Assembly (NCBI GenBank): GCA_965200525.1
Contig: OZ241368.1
Coordinates: 496,001 to 560,000 of the forward strand
Length of the DNA: 64,000 bases
From: JANNPJ01 sp965200525
GTDB taxonomy: Bacteria; Actinomycetota; Actinomycetes; Actinomycetales; Kineosporiaceae
Direction: 5' to 3'
A program made the position numbers and the translations under genes. Positions 49,415 through 57,487 of this stretch are shown one piece after another (the stretch's first letter is position 1; each line of letters opens with the position of its first letter). The notes under the pieces are model-generated. The model did not search any database. It worked only from the letters and a program-made list of their open reading frames with translations, and was not told where the DNA came from.

Positions 49415-50454
49415 TCGGCCTGGCCTGGCGCCAGTTCCGGGCCTCGGCCGCGGGCGCCGCCATCGGCCTGCTGGCCCTGGCCGCCGTGGTCCTGGCGACC
49501 CGGCCGCACTTCGTCGAGGCCGCCGCCGCGGCCCGGCGGGCCTGCGGAACCGAGCCCGACTGCCCGGCCCTGAGCACATTCGCCCTCGACCACACCGCCG
49601 TACGCACCCTGGCCGGCCTGCTCGTGAACCTGACCCCGGCCCTGATCGGCGCGTTCTGGGGGGCACCGCTCATCGCCCGGGAGTACGAGGCCGGCACCCA
49701 TCGGCTGGTCTGGGCCCAGAGCATCACCCGCACGCGCTGGCTGGCGGTGAAGCTGGCGCTGCTCGCCGGCGCGAGCGTGCTGACGGCGGGACTGCTCAGC
49801 GCGCTCGTCACCTGGTGGGCCGCGCCCCTGGACGCGGCGGCGGCCGACGCCTACGCCACCTTCGGCCAGCGGGACGTCGCGCCGATCGGTTACGCCCTCT
49901 TCGCCTGTGCGCTCGGGGTGGGCGCGGGCCTGCTCACCCGGCGCACCCTTCCGGCCATGACCGCGACCCTGGCCGGCGTGCTCATCGTCCGGATCGTGGT
50001 GAGCCAGTGGGTCCGCCCGCTGATGTTCACCTCCCGGGTGGTGTCGCTCCCGCTCGACCCCGACACGACCGGGTACGGCTCGGGCGGGAACATCCTGTTC
50101 GGTGTCGGCCCGAGCACCCTGGAACCGACGCCGCCGCACCTGCCGAACGCCTGGATCCAGTCCCTGCGCATCGAGGACGGCGCCCACCGACCCCTCCCCG
50201 ACCGGGTACTGAAGGCGGCCTGCCCGACCCTCGGGCACGACCCCATGGGCCCCGCCGGGCCGGTTCCCGAGGCCGTCCGGCAGCAGATGCACGACTGTGT
50301 CGTGAGCATCGCCCGGCAGTACCACCAGGTGGTGACTTACCATCCGGCAGGCCGGTATTGGCTGTTCCAGAGCGCGGAGCTGGCTCTGTTCGTGCTGCTC
50401 GCGATGCTGGTCTGCGGGTACAGTTTGTCTCGCCTGCGGCGTTCTCGGGGCTGA
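49411..50454 (+). CDS. ABC transporter permease
   Basis: 347 residues, GTG start coupled to the ATPase gene (GTGA). Six predicted membrane helices: SAAGAAIGLLALAAVVLATR, LLVNLTPALIGAFWGAPLIA, LALLAGASVLTAGLLSALVT, YALFACALGVGAGLLTRRTL, MTATLAGVLIVRIVV and a C-terminal ELALFVLLAMLVCGYSLSRL. A roughly 150-residue extracytoplasmic domain separates the last two. The Cys-containing first loop (RRACGTEPDCPALS) may form a disulfide. It matches the ABC-2-like permease type. Confidence 0.9.
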   Translation: MIGLAWRQFRASAAGAAIGLLALAAVVLATRPHFVEAAAAARRACGTEPDCPALSTFALDHTAVRTLAGLLVNLTPALIGAFWGAPLIAREYEAGTHRLVWAQSITRTRWLAVKLALLAGASVLTAGLLSALVTWWAAPLDAAAADAYATFGQRDVAPIGYALFACALGVGAGLLTRRTLPAMTATLAGVLIVRIVVSQWVRPLMFTSRVVSLPLDPDTTGYGSGGNILFGVGPSTLEPTPPHLPNAWIQSLRIEDGAHRPLPDRVLKAACPTLGHDPMGPAGPVPEAVRQQMHDCVVSIARQYHQVVTYHPAGRYWLFQSAELALFVLLAMLVCGYSLSRLRRSRG

Positions 50455-50474
50455 CGACGTCACTGGGGGGAACG

Positions 50475-50906
50475 ATGATGCCGGCCGGTGGCCCGACCTG
50501 GACGACCACCAGCTTCGCGCTGGCGCTGGTGCTGGCCACCGCCGCCTGCGGCGGCTCCGATCCGTCACCGGCCGGCCCGCCCGCGACCGGGCCGGCGTCC
50601 GACACGCTGGACTGCACTTCGGGCTACAGCAGTGGAGGGTCACCGGACTACTTCGGTGGCGGTGGCGAGACGACGGCGGCCGAGGCAATCACCCGGGCCG
50701 AGGCGGTCAGCCGCGCCGGCCGGGGCGCAGCCCGCCGGGTGCGTCTGGTGGAGAGCACCGAAGGCCGGGCCCGGGCCGGCTTCGTCGATCCGGCCGGCAC
50801 CGTGACCGGCAACGCGACCGTGGTCCGGGTCGACGGCAGGTGGCAGATCGAGGCCATGAGCAGCTGCACTCCGGTCGGCAGTGTCGGCGTCGACGGCGGC
50901 CCGTGA
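50475..50906 (+). CDS. Putative lipoprotein
   Basis: 143 residues. A lipobox LATAAC-GG follows a hydrophobic signal (TTTSFALALVLATAAC), so Cys would be lipidated and the protein anchored outside the membrane. The mature part is small: Gly/Ser-rich linker, then AAEAITRAEAVSRAGRGAAR and RVDGRWQIEAMSSCTPVG. Two ATG codons (50475, 50478) compete. It lies 20 bases behind the permease and probably belongs to the same operon; its role could be sensing or substrate capture. Confidence 0.83.
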   Translation: MMPAGGPTWTTTSFALALVLATAACGGSDPSPAGPPATGPASDTLDCTSGYSSGGSPDYFGGGGETTAAEAITRAEAVSRAGRGAARRVRLVESTEGRARAGFVDPAGTVTGNATVVRVDGRWQIEAMSSCTPVGSVGVDGGP

Positions 50907-50966
50907 TCGCCGGCACCGGTGCGTCCCGCCGCGCCAGTCGTCAGCGTGGGCGAGCCGTCGTGGCCG

Positions 50967-51320
50967 TCAGGAGGTCTGCCAGAGCTCGATCCGGTTGCCC
51001 TCCGGGTCGGTGACCCAGCCGAACCGGCCGACGCCGTCCATCTCCTGGGTCTCCTCGCCCACGTCGGCCCCGGCGGCGCGCAACTGGGCCAGCATCGCGT
51101 CCAGGTCGGCGACCCGGAAGTTGAGCATGCTCTGCTGGGTGCGCGAGCCGAAGTAGTCGGTCTCGGACTCGAACGTCGCGAAGACCGTCATCCCGGCCAC
51201 CGGGTTCCACAGGCCGTTCTCGTCGGCGTCCAGGCCCAGGCAGTCGCGATACCACGCGCCCAGGGCCTTCGGATCGCTCGCCCGAAGGAAGTACCCGCCG
51301 ATTCCCAGCACTCGTTCCAT
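50967..51320 (-). CDS. VOC-family (glyoxalase-like) protein
   Basis: 117 residues with two beta-alpha-beta-beta-beta units: IGGYFLRASDPKALGAWYRD, SMLNFRVADLDAMLAQLRAA, and the metal-site strand GWVTDPEGNRIELWQTS with the final Glu. The usual first-module His is absent (IGGYFLRA), so metal binding may be altered. The substrate is unknown. It converges on the lipoprotein gene. Confidence 0.88.
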   Translation of the reverse strand: MERVLGIGGYFLRASDPKALGAWYRDCLGLDADENGLWNPVAGMTVFATFESETDYFGSRTQQSMLNFRVADLDAMLAQLRAAGADVGEETQEMDGVGRFGWVTDPEGNRIELWQTS

Positions 51321-51363
51321 GGCACCATCCTGCCAGCACCACGGCCGGCAAGAGGGGGGAACG

Positions 51364-52386
51364 GTGGGTCGCCCGAGCACGCCGCCCGCCGACGATCGCG
51401 CCTCGTTCATCCTCGGTGGCGGCCCGCGCCGGCCTGCGCCCCCACCGGCGCGCGGCTCTCGCACCGGACGACGGTCACGGGAACTGATCCTGACCGTCGT
51501 CATCCTGCTGGTGCTGAGTGCCGGCGTCAGTCTCTGGGCCCTGCAGAAGGGGCTGCACTCCAGCGGCGAGGGGCAGCAGAGCGCGCCCGAGCCGCCACCA
51601 GTCCGCACGAACTACTGCACGACGACCACCTCGGCCACGAAACCGGGGGTCCCGGTCGCCGAACTCGATCCGGAGCAGGCCGGTAGCGCCGCAATCATCA
51701 CGGCGGTCGCCGCTCGCCGCGGCCTGCCCACCCGGGCCGCGGCCATCGCGATCGCCACGGCGATGCAGGAATCCACACTGCGCAACATCACCTACGGCGA
51801 CCGGGACTCCCTCGGACTGTTCCAGCAGCGCCCGTCCCAGGGTTGGGGCACCCGCAAGCAGGTCACCGATCCGGTCCACGCCACCAACGCGTTCTACGAC
51901 GCGCTGATCCGGGTGCCCGGCTACCGGACGATGGCGATCACCAAAGCGGCTCAAAGAGTTCAGCATTCGGCCTTCCCGAAGGCCTACGCCCCCTACGGCC
52001 CGTACGCCGAGTCGATCGCCGCGGCCCTGAGCGGCCGGGCGCCGGCGGGGCTCACCTGCGTGCTGGCGCCCAGTGCTGCCTCGCCTCAGGTCGCCGGCCG
52101 CAAGGGCGTCACCGCGCGGGCCGCGGCGCTGCGGACCGCCGTGACCACGGACGTCGGAGCCCACCGCCCGCGGGTGCTCTCCCCCACCACGTTGCGGTTT
52201 CACGTGCCAGCCTCGGCCGGCAACCGGCGGGCCTGGACCCTCGCCGAATGGGCGGTCGCCCGGGCCGCGGACCTCGACATCGTTCAGGTGCGGGTGGCCG
52301 GGCGGGTCTGGGATCGCACGAAGCTCACCGGGGACTGGGGCCGGGCCACCGCCGGTCGCACCACTGTGGTCATCGAAGTCGCCTGA
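51364..52386 (+). CDS. Membrane-anchored transglycosylase-like protein
   Basis: 340 residues from a GTG with gagggggga upstream. A basic cytoplasmic head is followed by one helix at about 40-60 (ELILTVVILLVLSAGVSLWA). The extracytoplasmic part begins with a lysozyme-like region (AAIAIATAMQESTLRNITYG, DSLGLFQQRPSQGWG), the E-x-S and GLFQ/GxxQ pattern of lytic transglycosylase-like folds. A C-terminal domain (RRAWTLAEWAVARAADLDIV, VRVAGRVWDRTKLTGDWG) of unknown type follows. Suggested role: cell-wall remodelling; the catalytic Glu is MQES. Confidence 0.82.
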   Translation: MGRPSTPPADDRASFILGGGPRRPAPPPARGSRTGRRSRELILTVVILLVLSAGVSLWALQKGLHSSGEGQQSAPEPPPVRTNYCTTTTSATKPGVPVAELDPEQAGSAAIITAVAARRGLPTRAAAIAIATAMQESTLRNITYGDRDSLGLFQQRPSQGWGTRKQVTDPVHATNAFYDALIRVPGYRTMAITKAAQRVQHSAFPKAYAPYGPYAESIAAALSGRAPAGLTCVLAPSAASPQVAGRKGVTARAAALRTAVTTDVGAHRPRVLSPTTLRFHVPASAGNRRAWTLAEWAVARAADLDIVQVRVAGRVWDRTKLTGDWGRATAGRTTVVIEVA

Positions 52387-52511
52387 TCGGTGGAACCGGC
52401 CGCCCTGGTGGCCCGCCCGGCCCCGATTGACCAGTCGCCCGTCATGATCACAACTCGCCCAACGTCACCCGCACCTGGCACGACACCAGCACCGGCGGCA
52501 ACCGGCACAAC

Positions 52512-52534
52512 CTGCGGGTCTCGCGGACCCGCAG
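52512..52534. terminator. Hairpin between convergent genes
   Basis: CTGCGGGTC and GACCCGCAG form a perfect 9-bp stem with a 5-base loop in the 202-base space between the transglycosylase-like gene and the NarL-type regulator. No further gene is seen in 52387-52588. Confidence 0.7.
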
Positions 52535-52588
52535 ATCCCCCGTGCTTTCGCCTCCGCCGGGTAGCGCGACCAGGCCGAACCGGCCCGC

Positions 52589-53248
52589 TCAGGGATAGAG
52601 CCCGGCCCGGAAGGTGAACGAGACGAGCTGGGCTCGATCCCGGGCGCCGACCTTGGTCATCGCCCGCACCGCATGGGTTTTCACCGTGAACGGCGAGACG
52701 GACATCTGAGCCGCGATCTCCTCGTTGCTGAGGCCACCGGCCACGAGAATGATCACATCTCGCTCCCGGGGGGTCAGGGCGTCGAAGCGCCGCAGCAGTT
52801 CCCGGTCGATCTCCGGTGGCGGGCTGTCGGTCATGTGTCCGATCAGCGCGACCGTCGCGGCCGCGGAGAGCGCCCCGCCACCACCGACGACCTCGGCGAT
52901 GCCGGCGACCAGCTCGGCCGGGCTCACCGTCTTGCTGAGGAACCCGTTGGCGCCGGCCCGCAGCGCAGCCAGAACGATGTCGTCCTGGTCGAAAGTGGTC
53001 AGTACGATCACCCGCATCCCCTCGGGCGGATGCTCCTTGCGGATCCGGCGGGTCGCTTCGACCCCGTCGATGCCCGGCATCCGGATGTCCATCAGGACGA
53101 GGTCGACGGGGTGCTCGCGCAGGAACGGCACGACTTGCAGCCCGTCGGAAAGGTCGCCGACCACAACCAGGCTCGGATCGAGCGCCAGCATGGCCCGGAT
53201 GCCGGCCCGGATGTCGCTCTGGTCGTCGACGATCAGGATCTGCGTCAT
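52589..53248 (-). CDS. NarL/LuxR-type response regulator
   Basis: 219 residues. Receiver with DDQSDIRAGIRAML, phosphoacceptor Asp in VDLVLMDIRMPGIDGV and Lys in GFLSKTVSPAE. The HTH LuxR domain is at about 155-215 (LTPRERDVIILVAGGLSNEE, IAAQMSVSPFTVKTHAVRAM). It is translationally coupled to the kinase by a TGATG overlap. It probably controls the divergent DUF308/flavoprotein operon. Confidence 0.95.
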   Translation of the reverse strand: MTQILIVDDQSDIRAGIRAMLALDPSLVVVGDLSDGLQVVPFLREHPVDLVLMDIRMPGIDGVEATRRIRKEHPPEGMRVIVLTTFDQDDIVLAALRAGANGFLSKTVSPAELVAGIAEVVGGGGALSAAATVALIGHMTDSPPPEIDRELLRRFDALTPRERDVIILVAGGLSNEEIAAQMSVSPFTVKTHAVRAMTKVGARDRAQLVSFTFRAGLYP

Positions 53249-54429
53249 CAGACAACCTCACCCAGGGGACTGAACTCGGCCCGGACGCGGAATCGCTCGC
53301 CGTCACTGTCGATGGTCAGCCGCCCCCGGGAGGACTCCACCCGTTCGCGCATCCCCACCAGCCCCAGGCCGCTGCCCGAACCCGAGGGCCGCCCGAGATC
53401 GGCGACGCGGTTCTCGACCCTGACGCAGATCCGACCCTCTCGTTGGCCCACGTCCACCGTGGCCGCCCCTTCTCCGTGCCGGTAGGCATTGGTCAGCGCC
53501 TCCTGGACGACCCGGTACACCGCCACCCCGACGCTGGGCTCGACAAAACCGGCCGGGATCTCGAGGGAGGGCTGGACTTCCAGGCCGATGCTCTCGAACG
53601 AGGCGATGAGCCCTTCCAGACCACTGAGCGCCGGAGTCGGCCGCAGCGCCTCGTCGTCCGAAATATCCTCCCCCCGGCGCAGGAGCGCGAGGATCCGCTG
53701 GGACTCGACGATGACCGTGCGGGCACTGGACCGGGCCGAGACCAGGGCCTGGCGGGACGACTGGGCGTCGTCGGGCAGCCCGATCTCGGCCGCGCCCAGG
53801 TGCATGCTCAGCATCGCGACCTGGTGGCCGATGACGTCGTGCAGGTCGCGGGCGATCCGCAGCCGCTCTTCGGTCACCCGTCTCGTGGCTTCGATCTCCC
53901 GGGTGGCAATGGCACTTTCGGCCCGTTCCTGCAGAATCCACCACTGATCCCGGTGAATGCGCAGGGCCGCCCCGCTCGCCCCGCCGGCGACGGCGGTGAA
54001 GAGCGCGGCGGCGCCGCCGACAGAACCGCCCCGAAAGTCCCCGACCGTCATGAATGCCCCCAGAAAGGACGCTGCCACGACGGCGGTCGCCGCCAGCGGG
54101 TGCTTTCCCCGGAAGGTGATCGAGAAGAGCACCAGCACGGCCATCATCCACACCGACAACGGGTCGCGGCCCACGGCGGTCACGGCGAAGGTGGCGGCGC
54201 ACGTCACGACCAGCCCGGCCCACGGCCGCCACCAGGACAGCGCGACCCCGACACCGGCGAGCACCACGGAAAAGACCGTCGGCCAGCCTGATTGCCGCAG
54301 GATCGCGGCGACGATCTGACCGGCGAAAACCAGCCCGGCCAGCCCGTAGGCGCCCAGGTGCAGCACCTCGGGGCGGCGGATCCACAGCGGCGCCGCGGAT
54401 CCGTCGTCAGAGCTCTGCGCCGTGGCCAT
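53248..54429 (-). CDS. NarL-partner sensor histidine kinase
   Basis: 393 residues from MATAQSSDDG (an ATG at 54447 would add six). Five or six membrane helices fill about 25-160 with almost no periplasmic loops. HisKA_3 H-box RIARDLHDVIGHQVAMLSMH, then HATPase with VVQEALTNAYRHGEGAATVD and SGSGLGLVGMRERVESSRGR. No periplasmic sensor, so a membrane or cytosolic signal is likely. It is coupled to the downstream regulator and divergent from 54595. Confidence 0.93.
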   Translation of the reverse strand: MATAQSSDDGSAAPLWIRRPEVLHLGAYGLAGLVFAGQIVAAILRQSGWPTVFSVVLAGVGVALSWWRPWAGLVVTCAATFAVTAVGRDPLSVWMMAVLVLFSITFRGKHPLAATAVVAASFLGAFMTVGDFRGGSVGGAAALFTAVAGGASGAALRIHRDQWWILQERAESAIATREIEATRRVTEERLRIARDLHDVIGHQVAMLSMHLGAAEIGLPDDAQSSRQALVSARSSARTVIVESQRILALLRRGEDISDDEALRPTPALSGLEGLIASFESIGLEVQPSLEIPAGFVEPSVGVAVYRVVQEALTNAYRHGEGAATVDVGQREGRICVRVENRVADLGRPSGSGSGLGLVGMRERVESSRGRLTIDSDGERFRVRAEFSPLGEVV

Positions 54430-54463
54430 GACCTGATCCTCGTGCATGCGGGCTGTGGTCGTG

Positions 54464-54529
54464 TACTTCGAACGATGTAGACGGTGAAACCTTGGAAGTT
54501 TGGATGGCAAACCTACTTCGCTCGAAGTA
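54464..54529. promoter_or_regulatory. Pair of 16-bp operators 50 bp apart
   Basis: TACTTCGAACGATGTA (54464-54479) and TACTTCGCTCGAAGTA (54514-54529) agree at 13 of 16 positions. The second is a perfect palindrome (TACTTCG-ct-CGAAGTA). GTACTTCGA and TCGAAGTAC also make a 9-bp inverted repeat across the two. They sit in the 165-base divergent region controlled by the two-component system. Confidence 0.68.
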
Positions 54530-54594
54530 CGTGCCCCCGATCGAGGGCCTCCAGACTCGTCATCGAGCCAACCCCCACCACCACAGAGGATCTG

Positions 54595-55218
54595 ATGATG
54601 ACCGACACCCTGTCTCACTTGCCGACCGCGGACACGACCCGCCAGCTCTACCTGACCAGGGCCGTGGTGGCCATCGCCTGGGCCGTCCTGCTCGTCGTCG
54701 CCCTGGCCTCCAGCCGATCGTTGAGCCCGCAGGAGTCCGTACCGGGCTTCGCGATTGCGCTGCTGATCATCTACCCGCTCATCGACGTCGTCGCCTCGCT
54801 GGTCGACGCCCGCTCACAGCGCCGGCTCGGGGCAACCCGCAACGCCACGATCCAGCTGGCCAACGCGGGCATCAGCAGTGTCGTCGCCGTGGTCATCGCC
54901 GTGGTGGCGAGCCACGGCGCGGACGCCGTCCTGCGGACGTTCGGCGCCTGGGCCACCCTGACCGGCCTGATCCAGCTGACCCTGGGCGTCATCCGGCACC
55001 GTCGCGGCACGTCGGGACAGTGGCCGATGATCATCAGCGGTGCCATCTCGACCCTGGCCGGCTTCTCCTTCGTTCAGATGTCCACCCAGGACGACCTGAA
55101 GCTCACCTCGTTGGCCGGTTACGCCACCCTGGGCGCGATCTTCTTCCTGTTGTCGGCCTGGCGGCTGCGCTCGGGGCGCATCGCCGCCGCCGCGCCCCGC
55201 CCGAGCTCGGGGGTGTGA
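54595..55218 (+). CDS. DUF308-like membrane protein
   Basis: 207 residues from MMTDTLSHLP (agagga ribosome site). Six predicted helices in pairs: AVVAIAWAVLLVVALASSRS, GFAIALLIIYPLIDVVASLV, ISSVVAVVIAVVASHGADAV and LAGYATLGAIFFLLSAWRLR. The layout and the LGVIRHRRGTSGQWPMIISG hairpin match the short integral-membrane HdeD/DUF308 family, implicated in acid or envelope stress. Its stop lies six bases before the flavoprotein start. Confidence 0.82.
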   Translation: MMTDTLSHLPTADTTRQLYLTRAVVAIAWAVLLVVALASSRSLSPQESVPGFAIALLIIYPLIDVVASLVDARSQRRLGATRNATIQLANAGISSVVAVVIAVVASHGADAVLRTFGAWATLTGLIQLTLGVIRHRRGTSGQWPMIISGAISTLAGFSFVQMSTQDDLKLTSLAGYATLGAIFFLLSAWRLRSGRIAAAAPRPSSGV

Positions 55219-55223
55219 TCTCG

Positions 55224-56681
55224 ATGCCCGAGCAGACCTATGACGTCGTGGTGATCGGTGGCGGAGCAGCCGGCGAGAACGTGGCCGACCGGGTCGCGCA
55301 GGCCGGCCTCAGCGTGGTGATCGTCGAGAGCGATCTGGTCGGTGGCGAGTGCTCGTACTGGGCCTGCATGCCCTCGAAGGCGCTGCTGCGAGCCGGAGCA
55401 GCTCTTCGCGCGGCCGGGGCCGTGCCCGGCGCGCGAGAGGCGATCACCGGCGAACCGGACCGCGCGGCCGTACTGAGACACCGTGACCGGATTGCGTCGA
55501 ACTGGAAGGACGACGGCCAGGTGGCCTGGCTGAAACAGGCCGGGATCGACCTGATCCGGGGCCACGGACGACTGGCCGGCACCCGTCAGGTCACGGTCAC
55601 CACCGCCGACGGGACGGAGTTCACGGTGCGCGCCCGGCACGCCGTCACGCTCAGCACCGGCAGCAGCGCCTCCGTCCCGCCGATTCCGGGACTGGCCGAG
55701 GCGGGCGCCTGGACCAGCCGCGAGATCACCAGCGCGGCGGCGGTGCCGGACCGGCTGGCGATCATCGGTGGCGGTGTCGTCGCCTGCGAAATGGCCACCG
55801 CCTACAACGACCTCGGTTCCCAGGTGACCCTTCTGGTGCGCGGCGGCCTGCTCCCCTCGAGCGAGCCGTTCGCCGGTGAACTGGTCGCCACCGCTCTGGC
55901 CGGGCGTGGTGTGGACATCCGCCAGGGTGTGGAAGTGACGGCGGTGCAGCGAATGCATTCGTCATCGACCGTCCGGATCGACCTGGACGACGGCCGCCGG
56001 CTGGAGGCCGACGAGATCCTGGCCGCCGTCGGGCGCCGGCCCAACACCGCCGATCTGGGCCTGGAGACCGTGGGACTCGTTCCCGGTGAGTGGCTGAGCA
56101 CCGACGAGACCCTGGCCGTGCCTCTGGCGGCCGGCGCGGGCGCGGCGACGGACGGACCGTGGCTGTACGCGGTCGGCGACCTCAACCAGCGGGTCCTGCT
56201 GACCCACCAGGGCAAGTACCAGGCCCGGGCGGCCGGCGACGTGATCGCGGCCCGGGCTCAGTCCGAGCCGGTGCAGGACGAACCCTGGGGTCGCCATGCC
56301 GCCACCGCCGACCACACCGCCGTCCCGCAGGTGACCTTCACCGATCCGGAGGTCGCCTCGGTCGGCCTGACCGCCGCGGCCGCCCGGGCCACGGGCCGGT
56401 CGGTGGCGGTGATCGACTACGACCTGGGCGCGGTGGCCGGGGCCGTCGTCCACGCCCCGGGATACGCCGGGCGAGCCCGCATCGTCATCGACGAGGAGAA
56501 GCAGGTGCTGATCGGGGCCACCTTCGTCGGACCGGACGTGGCCGAACTCCTGCAGGCGGCCACCGTCGCGATCGTCGCCGAGGTCCCGATCCAGCGGCTG
56601 TGGCACGCCGTTCCCGCCTACCCGACGATCAGCGAGATCTGGTTGCGGCTGTTGGAGCAGTACGGCCGGGCGCACGCCTGA
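55224..56681 (+). CDS. Pyridine nucleotide-disulfide oxidoreductase (mercuric-reductase-like)
   Basis: 485 residues. FAD motif YDVVVIGGGAAGENVADRVA, redox-active C-x4-C in GGECSYWACMPSKALLR, NAD motif RLAIIGGGVVACEMATAYND, second FAD motif LYAVGDLNQRVLLTH. The C-terminal dimerisation domain ends HAVPAYPTISEIWLRLLEQ: the His of the canonical HPTxxE dyad is Tyr here. GTG at 55215 is an alternative start. It is co-transcribed with the DUF308 gene. The substrate is unknown; not a proven MerA or lipoamide dehydrogenase. Confidence 0.9.
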   Translation: MPEQTYDVVVIGGGAAGENVADRVAQAGLSVVIVESDLVGGECSYWACMPSKALLRAGAALRAAGAVPGAREAITGEPDRAAVLRHRDRIASNWKDDGQVAWLKQAGIDLIRGHGRLAGTRQVTVTTADGTEFTVRARHAVTLSTGSSASVPPIPGLAEAGAWTSREITSAAAVPDRLAIIGGGVVACEMATAYNDLGSQVTLLVRGGLLPSSEPFAGELVATALAGRGVDIRQGVEVTAVQRMHSSSTVRIDLDDGRRLEADEILAAVGRRPNTADLGLETVGLVPGEWLSTDETLAVPLAAGAGAATDGPWLYAVGDLNQRVLLTHQGKYQARAAGDVIAARAQSEPVQDEPWGRHAATADHTAVPQVTFTDPEVASVGLTAAAARATGRSVAVIDYDLGAVAGAVVHAPGYAGRARIVIDEEKQVLIGATFVGPDVAELLQAATVAIVAEVPIQRLWHAVPAYPTISEIWLRLLEQYGRAHA

Positions 56682-56702
56682 GACCAGCGACGGGCCGGGC
56701 GA

Positions 56703-57461
56703 TCAGGCCAGGACGACGTGGACCCGGGCCTCGGCCAGGCGGGCGAGCACCTCGGGCGGCGCGCCGTCGTCGGTGACCACGACGTCGACCTCCTCCAGCC
56801 GGCAGACGACGGCCATGGCGCTGCGGGTGAACTTGGCGCTCTCGGCGATCAGGATCGTGCGCTCGGCGGCCTGGCGCAGGCCCCGCTTGATCGCGGCGTC
56901 CTCCAGGTCGTAGGCGGTGACGCCGACCTCGGGGGCGGCGGCGCAGCAGGTCAGGACGGCGGTGTCGAAGCGCAGCGCGGTGAGGGTCTGCTGGGCCAGC
57001 GGGCCGACGATCGTGCCCTCGGGCCGGCGCACCGACCCGCCGGGCAGCAGCAGGGTGACCCGGGAGCCGGCCGCCAGCGCGGCGATGCCCTGGACCGAGA
57101 ACGGCATGGCCGTCACCCGCCGGCCGGCCAGGGCGAGTGCGGCCGCGGCCCCGGTGGTGCCGCTGTCGATCGCGACCGCCTCGCCGTCGGCGATCAGCGC
57201 GGCGGCGGCCTGACCGAGGCGCAGCTTGAGATCGGAGTCGGCAACCGCCCGCACCTCGAACGGCAGCCCCTCGCCGCGCAGCGAGGTGGTGACCGCACCG
57301 CCGCGCACCCGTCGCAGTGCCCCGGCCTCGGCGAGCTGATCGAGGTCGCGCCGGATCGTGATCGCCGAGATTCCCAGGCGTTCGGCCAGCTCAAGCACCT
57401 CGACCCGCCCGTCGCGATGCAGCGCCTCGAGAATCTGCTTCTGCCGGAGCCGACCCCCCAC
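56703..57461 (-). CDS. DeoR-family regulator
   Basis: 252 residues, GTG start. DeoR HTH at about 5-55 (RQKQILEALHRDGRVEVLEL, AERLGISAITIRRDLDQLAE). The sugar-phosphate-binding DeoRC domain follows with AVAIDSGTTGAAAALALAGR, LLLPGGSVRRPEGTIVGPLA and AESAKFTRSAMAVVCRLEEV. It senses phosphorylated sugars in the family. Divergent from an MFS permease with a clear palindrome between, suggesting control of sugar uptake. Confidence 0.93.
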   Translation of the reverse strand: MGGRLRQKQILEALHRDGRVEVLELAERLGISAITIRRDLDQLAEAGALRRVRGGAVTTSLRGEGLPFEVRAVADSDLKLRLGQAAAALIADGEAVAIDSGTTGAAAALALAGRRVTAMPFSVQGIAALAAGSRVTLLLPGGSVRRPEGTIVGPLAQQTLTALRFDTAVLTCCAAAPEVGVTAYDLEDAAIKRGLRQAAERTILIAESAKFTRSAMAVVCRLEEVDVVVTDDGAPPEVLARLAEARVHVVLA

Positions 57462-57487
57462 GCCGAACCACCCGTTTCCATGATTGA

